The notes below the pieces were generated by a model. That model made no database searches. It was not told the DNA's origin and saw only the letters and a program-made list of their open reading frames with translations. The position numbers and the translations under genes are program-made. From Panaeolus papilionaceus (lineage: Eukaryota; Basidiomycota; Agaricomycetes; Agaricales): a stretch of DNA of 64,000 bases. Positions 36,801 through 48,999 of this stretch are shown piece after piece (within the stretch, counting starts at the first letter, position 1; each line of letters opens with the position of its first letter). The DNA is taken from the NCBI GenBank assembly GCA_015501605.1, contig JADNRZ010000002.1:558001-622000 (forward strand). The letters run 5' to 3'.

Positions 36801-37524
36801 CGGCTTTGACTTTGGTCAAGATGAACGTACGGGGAGGATGGAAGCCATCTCTCAGGATAAATCATCATCATCAACCCGGAGGTCACATTCATCCGCCTCT
36901 GCCTCTTCCTCTTCCTCTTCAAACACATACACGACTCTGAAATCCCGCAACGCATCTACGGAATCCGCCAACGTCCTCCACCCACCCCACCCCCACGCGC
37001 CGCTCATCCTCGGAGACGGGCCTCAGTCTTCATCATCATCTCGGTCAGACGACGCCATGGATATGGATGAGGATGCCCACCCCGACTCGGAGTTGTACGA
37101 CGACGAGGATCAACACCGCGCGCGTGGTTATGATAGAGAAAAGGTGGGGGTGGAGTGCGATGGAGTACGTGATGTGATTTTGACGGGAGAGACGACGATG
37201 GATCGGAGGTGTTGGGGACGGGTGGGTGTGTATGGACGTGTGAGGCCTTGGGATGGGTTGGTGGGGATTTTGAGGGTGTCTGTGAGTAGTTGTCTCTTTC
37301 ATTCCCTTTCCTTTCCTTCATTGGGTTCTCTGGATGAATGAACATTGGCTGATGTTGTGTTGGTGTTATAGCAAAACAACGAAGAGCGCGATACGTACAT
37401 GTTCATTTTTGGATATGTCGTAGGCGGCGAGAATTTTGTGGGGGAGTGGAGGCTGGCGATGACGGATCCTACGGCGCCGGCGTGGAGTGGTGCGTTTGTG
37501 ATGTCGAGGAAGGAGAGGATTTGA
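33876..37524 (+). CDS. F-box-like protein with long low-complexity tracts, 1123 aa
   Basis: Five exons: 33876-34452, 34516-34595, 34644-35336, 35413-37281 and 37372-37524 (3372 nt with stop; phases agree). The N-terminus has an F-box-like motif (NIPIELLSNIALSLL...LPLLLTNKAIYHAL). A conserved body follows (NSCALWLMWMFTLKEDLH, LVYPHYLSFSRAPVFNYFN, FIFGYVVGGENFVGEWRLA). Between these lie an acidic Asp/Glu tract (35720-35790), Ser runs (35835-35860 and 36860-36920), Pro/Thr-rich segments and a Cys pair in GVGCCMKCL. F-box proteins give substrate specificity to SCF ubiquitin ligases, and such a role is inferred. The composition is odd: the sense strand switches from C/T-rich (34.6-34.9 kb) to strongly G/A-rich (36.4-36.7 kb). 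The last exon is well conserved in style, so the gene is probably intact. Confidence 0.8.
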
Positions 37525-38707
37525 GTTGAGGTGGTGGTGAATGGTGAATGTGGCGGTTGCGCTATAGGTTCGTTGTGTTCTTGTCCGTGTCGTTGAATGA
37601 TGTTGAGCTCATGTTTATGATGGTGCCCGCACAGATTTCTCGTTTCTTGATCCCTTCATCATCATTGTACCATATCATACCATCGCATACACGACAACGA
37701 CCAAACCAGAAAAGCATTGTATTGCAATCCTCCCTTTGCCCACCTATACTGGCCATCTACCTACAGCACCTACGACCGAAAATGCGCATACACCCCACCT
37801 ACATACATATAATAACCGACATACCACGCACACATACCAATAACACGAACACTATCACACCCATACTCATACCCTCATACTCATTCATACTTCATTGATG
37901 CTACAAACATTGAACGTTATCTTAGTTAATTCTATAGCTCCTACTTCGCATCTTCTTTTTTTCTTGTATATTTTTTTTCTTGTATAAAACCTTTTTTCGT
38001 CGAGCCTTCTATATTTTTTTGGAGGAAGGAGGTGAATGTCTTTTCTTTTTTCCTTTTTTTTTTTCGTGCTTGTTTTGATAGTTGGTTGGTGGTAACATAG
38101 ACGATCTCACCTGTTCAGCCTTTTCGCTTTTCGCTTTGGCTCTCACTTCATATTCTCATTTTCATATTTCATATATATATTCTCGCCGATAAGGAACACT
38201 CTGATTCATACACCTATGTAGCCCTTCTCATCTCTCTCTCTCTCATCATATTTTTTGGTTTTTATACATTCCTTCTCGTTGACTTCATTTCATCAGTCAT
38301 ACATATGTACCCTCATCTCATCTTATTCGTCTTCGTATTTATTGCTCTCATCCCATCGTTTTCTATTTCTCGTCGTTTTGCTCGTCCCACTATGCCACGA
38401 GTTTCCATCCTCTTCTCTCTCCTCAACTGCTTTGGTTTTGGTCCTTGGTTTTATGAGATATGTAATATACATACGCTTTTTTGTACAATAGTAGATGGTT
38501 TGGAATATCATATAGTATTTTATACGCATCTTTTGGTGATTCTGACGCAGGGCCTTGAGGGGGAGAGGTGGAACTGGAAGGTTAGGAAGGTTGGCAACCC
38601 AGGTGGTGAACATAATCAACGCGTAAAGTTCACCAATGCATTGGGATTTGACTCTGGTATTACAACAATATCTACACATCTAACAATCCACACCTTGGTC
38701 TCTTCAT
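37525..38707. other. Intergenic between converging genes, T-rich
   Basis: This holds the presumed 3' UTRs of the F-box and beta-propeller genes. It includes poly-T tracts (37955-38070) and (TA)n/(CT)n bits (38175 and 38235). Frames at 38255-38718 have no recognisable product. Confidence 0.5.
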
Positions 38708-40915
38708 CTACTGCTTGATAAACGTAGCCATTCCCTGTAGATTCAACGCCACTACATAGTGCACACACAAAATTGCATTTATCAACACACTGCTCCAAAA
38801 AAGTTGAAGTAAAAAAGTACTCACAGGCAGAATTATCACCACTCTTCAAAGCGCTCCCGAAATTGAACTCTTGAACCTGCTTTGCGTTGCCGGGTTGGTT
38901 GACGTTGAGGACGTTGATGGAGGTTGCGTTGGCGGTGAGGATGTATAGGAAGCTGAAAGAGAGGGGGGGTTAGTGTTGTTGATTGATGAGAGGTTGAAGG
39001 GAGGAGAAGGAAAACACGTACTCGTTTGAGCCCACGCTGCCAACTTCGAGATCAATAGGCGCTGAGCCTTGGGGTTGTTGGTATTGCTATATTCAAGTTC
39101 TCATCAACACATTTATCGCAAAAAGGTAAATGAGCATTATAACATACCTTGACCACCTTCGCATTCAACTGCTTATCTACATTCACCTCGGTGATGAGGG
39201 CGGTGCCGATATCGCTGAGATAGAAGTTGCCGGATGCGGGGGAGAAGGCGGTCCAGCAGACGGCGGCTTGGCCGGAGATGGTGGTTGTTGTGGAGGAAGC
39301 TTGCTGAGACACCGAGTCTGAGTTTGGGCTTGATGAAGAGGAGGAGGACGAGTTGGAAGACGAGGACGAGTGACGACGATGCAAGCTGGAGTTGGAGGCG
39401 GATCCGGCGATTCTACTCAAATGGGCTTTCGAATTCGAGTTGGAATTAGCGTTGGCGTTGGCATCGGCGCTTGAGGTCGAATTTGAGCTTGAGTTGGATG
39501 AGATTGTGGAATTCGAGTTGGAGCTGGAGCTCGCGCCGTTATTCGATTGGTCTTTCGAATCTGCGTTGTCCTTCGATTTATCCTTCCCCTTATCTTTCTT
39601 GTTGTCCTTCTTGTCACCCTTCTTGTTGTGCTTTCCTTTACCCTTACCCTTCCCTCCCTTACCCCCCACAGCGCCCCCAAAATCAAAAACATCCAACCCC
39701 ACACCCGCATCAGCCACAACCACTGCATTAGAATTCGGCACAAGGGCCATTCCAAAGGGCAGTAATCCATCTTTAGGGGTCGATTTGACGGGTTCAGCTG
39801 AAAGAGAGCCGTCGGAGGAGATGGCCCAGGATGCTAGGAAGCCTGGAGTAGGTGGCACACCCTTCACCGATGCGATTAATTGCGACTCGTCAGCGTTAAA
39901 GATGACGTGACTGGCTGTGCCTGCGGGACCAGTCGCAGGCGTTGTCTGGTTCAACCCCAACGAACGGAGCGTGTTGGGCATTGCGATGAGCCCCAGGGTC
40001 TTGTCGGTTTTATAGCAGCTGTTTTTGATGAGTTTTTGTTGGGTCAGTTATGCCCTTATAATTGATACAAGTATTGTAAGAGGAGAAACGCTTACTTGAC
40101 ACCATTAATAGCACCACCATTCAACACGCATGCCATTGAGCCATCCTTATTGATTGCAAGGGAGACAGGGAAATCGCCACCTGCGCTGACGGGTGTACCG
40201 ACCATCGTCAGATTCGAAGGGTTGTTGGGGTCGATGTTGAACATCACTGCGGTGTTCGAAGCAGACTACAACAAGCCAACAAAGTTAGCCATCAATGCCC
40301 TGACTTCTAAATGTTCGGAAATTACACTGAGCACTCACATTAACAGTCACCAACATACTATTCTTCGCATTCACTTTAATTGCTCCTTGCGAGAACAGAG
40401 GATCCGGACCAATTGGCGACGACTGACCATGCGCGCCACGTCCGCCTGCGTCGATTGTGTTGACTGAGCTCTGTTTATTTAAATTCAAGTTTTCAGATGT
40501 AATCCGTCAGCTCAGATGAAACTGAGATGTAGAGAGAGAAAGAGAGAGGTAATTACCAATAACCCATCAGAGCCAATGTTCATTGCGACTATCTGATTAC
40601 CGGATGGATCATTGGTTATGACTGTGACCGTGATCGAGAGGTTAGCGCCGGGTTCTTGAGCTTGATCAAAACACAAGGAAAATGTGACGCACCATATGCT
40701 GCACCGACAGTCTTCGAGGCGGACCCAGAAGATGAAGATGAAGATGAAGCAGACGCAGACGCAGACGATGCATGGGCAGCAGCGGACGATGATGCAGACG
40801 CTGTCTGGGCACTCTGTTTGGCGTTTGCCGCAACTGGTCTGGCGCTTGCGTTCAAACTTAAGCTTGAAGACAAGGCAATCGCGAGGCAGACGAAGTTGAG
40901 AACAGAGTATTGCAT
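38708..40915 (-). CDS. Secreted beta-propeller (lactonase / 3-carboxymuconate cyclase-like) protein, 567 aa
   Basis: Eight exons: 40693-40915, 40557-40621, 40339-40470, 40096-40265, 39148-40018, 39016-39086, 38825-38952 and 38708-38751 (1704 nt). The signal peptide is MQYSVLNFVCLAIALSSSL. Propeller-blade motifs include VITNDPSGNQIVAMNIGSDG, RGAHGQSSPIGPDPLFSQGA, DFPVSLAINKDGSMACVLNG, GTASHVIFNADESQLIASVK, GFLASWAISSDGSLS, GQAAVCWTAFSPASGNFYL, ALITEVNVD and LNLQGMATFIKQ at the end. About 130 residues (39270-39660) are a Lys/Gly then Ser/Asn repeat insert, GKGGKGKGKG to NSNSNS, between two blades. The donor after exon 6 (GTTTTC) is weak and was chosen for frame. Family members include 6-phosphogluconolactonase and fungal lactonizing enzymes, but many secreted fungal copies have unknown substrates. 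Confidence 0.85.
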
Positions 40916-41102
40916 CGTGAATCCGAAACGATGAACTTGAAATTTAAAAAAGTGAAAAAGGATTCAAAAGAGTCAATTATAAAATAAAGAAGAGAGAGAC
41001 ACGACTGGCGTGTTCGAAGAAGGTGAAGGGGAAAAGAAGAAGGGAAAAGAGATGAGATGAAAAATGTGGGGCCGGACGGTGGTCAAAGTGCTTCAGCTTG
41101 CA

Positions 41103-41111
41103 GTTTATATA
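41103..41111 (-). promoter_or_regulatory. TATA box of the beta-propeller gene
   Basis: The minus strand reads CTATATAAACTG about 190 nt upstream of the ATG at 40915. This is a good TATA match at a plausible distance for a strongly expressed secreted-protein gene. Confidence 0.5.
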
Positions 41112-41773
41112 GATGCACACATCCCGGTATCCACCTTAGAAGATGTAATTTAGCGAGGTAATCTAGGTTTGGTACAACACAGAAGAGATGGCAAGTATTT
41201 TTAGCTCCCGTGCCATAGCTCGTTGCTTTCGAATTGAAAAATGTGTGCGTTAATGAGGGAAGCTGTCAATTCAATAATTGAATACACTTCGGAATCAGGA
41301 ATAACGATGGGACAAGCCAGCATCTGGCTTGCCCACGACCGTAGTAGTCTGATCAGACGGTTGTTCGAAACCTTGGCGATACAAATGATACAAGTATGAT
41401 GTTGTATCTATAATTATAAATAGACTACACCTCTTTGTATTATTAAGATTATTCAGGAAAGTGTTTCGACGGGATGCGTTTTGTGGTCTGTACGCATGTT
41501 CAAGGGTCTTCATTTCTGATGTTGAAAACAAACGTAAAACCCCAACGATTTTGAACGAACGAAAGAAACGGACACATCCTTATGCGAATATCGACGTCGT
41601 AGCATCATAGCCGCGTCATAGCAACCTTGCGCAGGGCTCGATTCGTTGCCTGACTGCATCGTGTGAGAGAGCATTGTCGTCCGCACCTTGATGATCAAAA
41701 TCATTGAACTTGAAGGGATAGGCTCGATAGGAGACTATCAACCCTTATCACTGCTGACATGGCCTATTTCTCA

Positions 41774-41966
41774 GTGGTGAAAAACGATAGGAAAATGCTT
41801 TGTACCGTGTTTAAATTTTTCTAATGCATTGTTCAATGTGTTTATCAGTGGAGAAACATGCTCGAGCTTGCCATATTAGGCATGTCCGAGGTCCATTTTT
41901 CGACGAGATAAATGTTTTGAGAAATTTAAACACGCTACAAAACATTTTCAGTGGATTTTTCAGCAC
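41774..41966. mobile_element. 193 bp inverted-repeat element (MITE-like)
   Basis: The arms 41774-41821 and 41919-41966 are inverted repeats of 48 nt with about 38 matches. The core AAAATGNTTTGTANCGTGTT followed by TAAATTT is shared by both arms. The ~97 bp centre has no open frame. No target-site duplication could be made out at the ends, so the exact termini and superfamily stay open. A foldback or cruciform-forming sequence is the alternative. Confidence 0.65.
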
Positions 41967-44900
41967 GGATCCATGTGTCGTGCCAGCTGTGTATCCAGCT
42001 GTCGTTGCACTGAGGTGCTCTAAGGGCAGACCTATCCCAACATGCCCGTGTGAATCGAGGTAAGGATAGCGAAGCTCGTGTGAAGACGCTCACGGACCTT
42101 GATGGATCTCAATTATATGTACGCACTCGATATTTCCGATAATCAATCCATCGCACGAGAAGAGGGATGTTTGAGAATTCCTTCATAGAAGGTATGATAC
42201 GTACATGAAATGTCAAATTATTAACAATCTTCTCAGACCAGGATCTGATCATAAGAGATGCCTCGCTCATTGTGGTCGTCAGATACCCAGAGTAGTATGT
42301 AGGAAGCTATTAGTATCTATCCCTGAAGCACAGAAGTACCCTCATAGAAATTTAAGATGAAAGGGCAAGCTTGACGTGCGGCATGGACCGCGACTCGCGC
42401 CCTGCTGGGAGTCGAAACAACTCGACAGGGGCCTAAGACACCTGACGCGACCCGTCACGCGCTCGTGATCATCATTGTTATTCAGTCACGAGAAACCATC
42501 GTGACGAGTTCCAGCGCGCTCTCGATCGTCAAAGTCCTCGTGGACGCGACATTGCTGTTGAAACGTTGACTTGTGCTAACCCAGACGGCAGAAACCACGG
42601 CAGAGGTATACGGTATTAAGCTGACTGTCCAATCTCCATGCTAACTCACTTTCCAGCTCTATGATCAGACAACAATAACCTCGTGCCGTTTTCCATGATC
42701 GCTGCTCTCGGACCTCGCTGCGCTCACCCCACATTCCAGCCTCAAGTATCTCTCCTCATCCGTGGATACCCAATCAGCGAAATTCAAATATTCTTCCTGC
42801 TTTCATTCGAGAATGCGGGGGGCTTTGCTATTGCGTCATTCTCGAATCAGAACATATTGAAATCTCATATCCGTTGCTGAGTTGAGCCTAAATTTGCCAA
42901 TGTGATTTGAGCAAAATATCAGGCGGTCGGCACGAATCAGAGGCGGAATTCTTGCAGGTTCGCATTCCTTAGTTCCCGCTGACTACTTGTTGAGTTATTT
43001 CCTTGGTGAATTGGCGATGATGTCCGCCAGATAGCCGTTTCCTTAATATTGACACTCTAGATACATTTCGCCGGCCGAGCAACGAGGCCTGTCCCAAAGT
43101 CATTTACCCTACAAGGGCTCCCTCTCCTCCCTCTCTTCAGCATGATAAAACATCCGAAATGTTTAATTTACGGCTGTCGAGGCTCCAACGGTCGATCTTC
43201 GCGCCTGACAGGTTAGTGGCATGTGCGGGGGAATACCATCCGCAATCCGTGAAGGTGAAGCGCGGAGACGGACATGCAACCAAAAAAATCCGTACCATTC
43301 CTCAAGGCCTCAAGTCTGATGCTTGATACCTGCCTATCTGGTTTAATCAGCGATCCGGGGCGAGCGATCGTACTTTGTATGTATACAGGCACAACGGGCA
43401 CAATGGAATGCTACCGAAGTGCCCGTCAACTGTGCAGGACTATTGGCGGTTATATCCGGTATAGCACGGGCTGCTTGCCCAGCTGCTATGGTGAATCCTG
43501 GTGCTGCGCTCAGAGAGGTGTGATTCAGTATATGTCGGAAGAGTATAGACCCATAGTAAGTTATATTTGGATCGCGTTACTGCACACGAGTCTCGCACCC
43601 AGTGATAGGGAAAACCAGGGGATAAGTGGTGTTACCTTTTCATAGGTCCGTATCGTGTTTGTATTCAATTCGGGGCAAAAATACATGGCACGTTGATTTG
43701 ACTCCATCAGGTAACACTTCGGTGTATGCGGGCTACCCTGCTCATGCCAAGTGCTGCGGTTGGGGTCCATAAACTCAACGTTTGATTTCAGCACATTTCG
43801 AAATCGCAAGAAGTATATATGGGGTATGTATGGTCGGTACCGGCTGTTTGGATTTTCATGCAGACCAATCCTGGGGCAGAATCGACCTCGAGGCGTACGA
43901 GTAACCATCAAACTCATCAACCTTCTACCACCAGGCTAGACAGGTGTTTATCTGACTGCTGGGACGATGGAGATCGAGGTAGGAATGTAGTTGTTCGATT
44001 TTGGCTAAAAGCGGTTGCTCACCTCCAATGTGCAGCAGTTTATGCTTCGGTATAGTTTCGAGGCACCATCCCGAGTCGAGAACCAGACGCATGGTCCACA
44101 TCTCTTAGCTTTGTAAGTAGCGCCTGTCTTCGAAGTCGCCCCACGATTAACGATCACACCTTTCACGGCACATTATCATCCCGAGCAGAATCAGCACGTA
44201 GGCAGAAGTCCTTATGTGTGGGCGATCGAAGTAATTAATCTAAGTATAGCAAATCAAGTGGAATACTCATCCTGGTCATCGTCTCAGAAAACGAGCAGTT
44301 ATCTGGTTAGACGGTTAGAGCTGGCTAAATGATCATTAAGAGCACATGCGCACGGTCCTCTGGCCGAACGGAGCTTCGAGGTTAAAATCAAAGGATAAGT
44401 AAGTAACGAGATCGATTTTTGACATCGGAATTGTGGCTCTGGTCATGGGCAACTGTTCTTCTCGATGGACACCTGAAGGGTTTCGAATCCTTCATCGGGA
44501 CACAGTTTATTTCCAATGACCGAAAGTTGACTGCTGCAGGGCCGCTAAAAGAAAACTTCCAAGTGACTACATACTATTGGGGATTCCATAGGTCGGAGTT
44601 TCATTGGAATGTGGTAGGAACTCAGCTGTGCGCCGCAATATGCATATTGCATACGAAGCTATGACGCACTTCAGGTTGAAGGGACACCTTTTAGGTCGCC
44701 AAGTCATATGTATGGCCAAGACATCCGACATGACTCAACGCCAACGTCGATCGATAGCGCTATCTGATACCGAACCTAAGTCTCGAAGCCGTGTTTTTTC
44801 ATTGTGTGGATGCGTCTTGCATGCAGGGAAAAGCATGGCTTAAGCTCAGAGGTGGGGCCTCAATTACATACACATTCTACCATTTCAGGATCCGAGAATT

Positions 44901-46855
44901 GTTCTACTGACAAGTTTGGTAAGTTTCGTCGCTTTAACACCAACAATGGCTGTCCTAGAGCAGGAAGATTACCCTGTGGTCTTTCGAAGGCGTCATTGTC
45001 AATGGTTAAATCACGCATGTTTTCATTCTTCACATATCACCACATATGATCATGACTTAATAACATATCCAAGAGAATTGAATGCTGTTGGTAGACTTGT
45101 AGGTCTGGAGACTTGCACAGAGGCTAGCGTGATTCGGTGATCTTTTAGTGTCTCGGGACTTTTGGTATGTAGATCCTCACGAAAACTATCATGAATCAAA
45201 TACCCTCAGAATTTCGTCATTTCCTTTCAGGGACGCATCCACACGCTTCTGAAAGCGGATACGTCCATACACTGTACTTGCTCTCAGAGCAGAGGGTCGG
45301 GGTTTTAATATGAAAATGTCGCCGAAAGCTGAAAGAGTCTATTGCAAGTTGCGGGCATGATGCTTGCTAACAATGGTCAATACTATTCTTCCCTGATCTG
45401 TGCCTCCGCAGGGTCACAGAACACCATAGGCCATGGAAGCTAATACTGGCACCACGCCCAGGGCAAGAAAATTGCGGCGAGCGGAATCGAAAAATGCGCC
45501 TGCGTGATGAGGTGTAAGAAGTTGTCGGAAGGTTTTTTCTCGAGCCTTATATATTCTTCCCAAATTCAACGCCACAAATTGCGGTTGTCTGGGTTTGAAT
45601 TTGAGAGGTGCGCCTTCCGTTAGGGAGTCCCAAGATTGCTCGGGTAAATTGTAGCCGTTTCATCCCCTGATGCTTTGAGGGCGGTTGTGGGCAAAAAGGG
45701 TAATTATCAGGAAGTACCACGACGATGACGCTGCCGAGGCCTTCGTTATTTGAGCGGACTTACAATTGACTTAGCAGACCTCAGGGTATTGTTAAGAGCG
45801 CGCGTAGGGATGCAATCGCTAAGTAGTTTATTGAAGTTATCATCAAGGACGTAGCCTGATCTACTCCAAAGTTGTTGTGCAGATTGTATGTGCCTTCCAA
45901 TTGCAATTGCTCTCATCCCGAACTTACCACTGAGCTGGAGGACGCAAAACGTGGCCTCATTTCTTTCTTGTGGAAATGGCTGAGTCTGAATTTCACATTA
46001 AAATGGTTCTTCCGAAGATAAGGATGTTATGTATCGAATGGCAGATTTCTCTCGTCCAGGAATGTGGCAGCATTGCAGTCTCATAAGCGCTCTTATTAAC
46101 CATGAGCCTTGCCGAAGCGGGTTTACTTACATCGAGCCCCAACAACAACCCAATGCAGACGCTGTCTAATTCCTGACAACTACGATCCAGGACATTGGAC
46201 ATATAATTATCTTCAATGCAATCACGGTGGCTTTTACTTATATTCGGTGATAGGCACCAGATATAGATGATTTCTGATAGGGTTTGTAGACTCCGACTTC
46301 GATCCCCACCTTCCTGGAATACGGCGCAGAGTCTGTTCGAATGAGCGCATTTGATAAACACTTAACACTTAACTAATTGCCGTCGACACTTAGCAGAGTG
46401 CCCGAAAAACTTACATCTTCCCAGTGGCAGGAGGCGATTCGGATTCCGTGCCGCCGTGGAAGGTCTGGGTTTAAAATTTTGGAAGTCGAGGCTTCTGATT
46501 CCTTTCGTTTTGTGACCCCACTATAACGATCCACCTTTTTATGTTGTTCTTCAATGTCTTCCAACCCAGCAAATTTCTCTCTGTGATGGCTGTGGTGCAG
46601 ACGTGAGTGGGTATAGCTAAGTAGGGGCATGAGCGGGCCGTCATCGGACTTCTATTTTTGGACTTGGAGTGGGAGTCAGGACAATATTGGGGTATTGGAG
46701 TGTTGATTGTGAACAACAACCATCGCTATTCCACGCTCGCGTTTGGGACTCTTCAACCACCAACTAGCCAATTTTCGCGCGATTGCACGAATGTCCACTG
46801 CTTAATCTTTATGTGCCAAAGTTCCATACTGCAAACCCATCAACGAACGTGAACT
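41967..46855. other. Gene-poor stretch, no gene recognised
   Basis: Apart from the palindromic cluster at 42.4-42.6 kb, open frames (largest at 43274-43645 and 45993-46361) overlap on both strands and carry no motif, signal peptide or splice-consistent continuation. No transposon protein signature was found. Confidence 0.4.
42395..42560. repeat. Cluster of short palindromes (CTCGTGA/TCACGAG, GACGCG, CGACAGG)
   Basis: CTCGTGA at about 42462 pairs with TCACGAG at about 42486 across ATCATTGTTATTCAG. TCACGAG then faces CATCGTGACGAG, and GCGCGCTC and GACGCGAC words surround the cluster. ATCATTGTT.CAG also occurs in the ACGCG patch at 27.39 kb. It may be a diverged copy of a small dispersed repeat. 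Confidence 0.35.
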
Positions 46856-48711
46856 ATGGTCACCAAGGCACCTCAACCTGATATCTCTACTCCCAGAAGT
46901 TCTCAAACTCAGATGCTAGCAAGAACGAGTGGGGAGCCTGAAAGGAGAATAACACAAATACTGGCAGGGCAGCTCTTTGACTCTGTTTCAAGATCTTTCA
47001 TTCCTCTGCAAATTGTTACGGTTGATGAAGACAGAGGAATCATTCTGGATGTCGCACCTCAAGACTCGGTCCGAAGTGTTGAAGCAATCCTTGGCCTTGA
47101 AGGGGCAGACGATCAAAAGAAGGCTGGAATAGAGGTGCAGAGACTTAACATGAGCAGTTCTATACTGTTGCCCGGATTAGTGGATGTTCACGTTCACTGT
47201 GAGTGAATTCTCAAGGATCGGGCATCTTGCTGATTTACGGGCAGTCTTTTTGCACCCCTATACCGAAACGTCATGGGAGGATCAAGTCACAAGAGAGAGC
47301 CTATCTGAGAGAACCATCAGGGCTACAGTACATGCCCGACATACGCTTATGGCAGGTTTTACGACTGTCAGGTCAGTATGCTTTCGCCACGCCCCCTATG
47401 TTCAAAGTTAAAAATGTTTTTAGAGATTTGGGGACAGAAGGTGCTCTTGATGCCGACATATCTCTTCGCACTTGCCTTTCTGGCAAAAGCCCTGTTATTC
47501 CTGGGCCTAGATATTATTGTGCAAACAGAGCTATTATTGCATCAGGATCATATGGTGCGAAATATCTGTACCCTGGTTGAACATTGATTCACGAGTTACC
47601 CACAGGACCAAGAAATCACCTCAATCCTTCTCAAAGGGGAGTTGACGGAATTACAGGCGCAGAGGCCGTTGACGGTGTCGATGAGTGTGTGAAGGAAGTC
47701 CGGAAGCAAATAGGTACAGGGGCCGACTGGATCAAAGTATGCAGATACTTCACTCAAATTTTTTATGTCAAAATATTGACGACTTTTCGCAGATCTATGC
47801 AGGTGAGCCGTGCAAAAACTGTCACAATTTCAGGCCCTTACTAATCTGCTATCCAAGATTATCGCGTTCGAGCAGCTATGACCGATGTCTCTCCCTATTT
47901 AGGAGCAAAATCCATCCCTACATTTTCCAAACAAGAACTACAAGCCCTTATCGAAACATCTCAGCGACGAGGAGTCAAAGTTGCGGCACATGCTAGCACG
48001 TCTATCGCAATTCGCGACCTTCTCGACCTTGAGGTCAACACCATCGAGCACGGCGCAGAAATGTTCGACCCAGATGTTGCGGACCGGTCTCTCCTCCGGA
48101 GATTGGCTGGAAGTGACACTGTCTGGGTTCCTACGCTTTCTGTTTACTACACGAACTGGATAACAAATCCAGAATCTGAACAAGCAAAATACCTGTGGGA
48201 ACGCTGCCAGTCGACGTTCAAGGAGGCAATTGGAGCTGGTAACCGGAACGCTGGCACAGAATTCGACCCCGCCTGGGAGCCATCGGTGATAAACAACATT
48301 GCATGTGGTGGTGATACTGGTGTCTTTGCTCATGGTAAAAACGCACTGGAGCTGGTTCTGATGAGGCGGTTAGGGGCTAAATGGAACCAGATTTTGGGTT
48401 GGGCGACGTTCGGTGGCTGGAGATGTATTCGTGGGATGGAATGGGATGGAAGTGGCGGAGACAGGAGGATAGCCAGGATTGAGTCCTTGGCTATCCAGTC
48501 TTTTGATCCTTCAGATACTCACCCTGTTAGCCTGGATCGTGATGTACCGTTTGGCGTGATCCGTCCAGGTTGGGCTGCTGATTTGGTTGGACTTGAAGGC
48601 AAGCTGGATGGAACTGTTGAAGAGTTCGAGGATGCTTTAACCCAAGGAATCAGTTTTGTGATGAAAGGAGGAAAAGTGTACAAGAAAGAAGGAAAGGAAT
48701 TGGTGTTGTAG
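46856..48711 (+). CDS. Metal-dependent amidohydrolase (imidazolonepropionase / prolidase-like), 531 aa
   Basis: Six exons: 46856-47198, 47245-47371, 47424-47554, 47606-47736, 47803-47812 and 47858-48711 (1596 nt with stop; phases agree). The exons include a 10-nt micro-exon (IYA). Hallmarks of the TIM-barrel amidohydrolase superfamily are visible: GLVDVHVHFFLHP (the HxH metal ligands), LMAGFTTVRDLGTEG, VKVAAHASTS (His), TIEHGAEMFD (His) and NIACGGDTGVFAHG (the late Asp ligand). The C-terminal beta-sandwich is FGVIRPGWAADLVGLEGK...FVMKGGKVYKKEG. There is no signal peptide, so it is probably cytosolic. Relatives hydrolyse cyclic amides, imides or dipeptides; the substrate here cannot be read. 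Confidence 0.88.
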
Positions 48712-48999
48712 GCGGTGTGTTTTGCTTTTCTCGTCTGGAGATCGTAATCCTCAGCTTGACGGATTTATAGATGATTTAATGTATATATTCATCTGAAATT
48801 CAAGGACATTGCCTCATACTCGAGGTCTATTCCTCGTAAACATATCCAGAAAATACGGGGTTGAGCCAACTATCGGCTGTCGGGGATAGGAGGTACCCGT
48901 GTCAGTACGTTACCCCACGCATCGGCTATCAACCATACCTATTATCGTCCTTCTCATGAGTTCGGAAAGTCACCTTGCGCTAGTACCCTCATCTTAAAC

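Noticed and set aside
36061..36955. Long minus-strand frames opposite the F-box gene (235-252 aa)
   Set aside because: They are antisense shadows produced by the G/A-rich sense strand of a well-supported gene.
39392..39910. 172-aa plus-strand frame rich in Leu/Glu/Ser
   Set aside because: It is the antisense shadow of the low-complexity insert in the beta-propeller gene.
43274..43645. 123-aa frame with several Cys and Tyr
   Set aside because: It overlaps other frames, with no signal peptide, motif or splice support.
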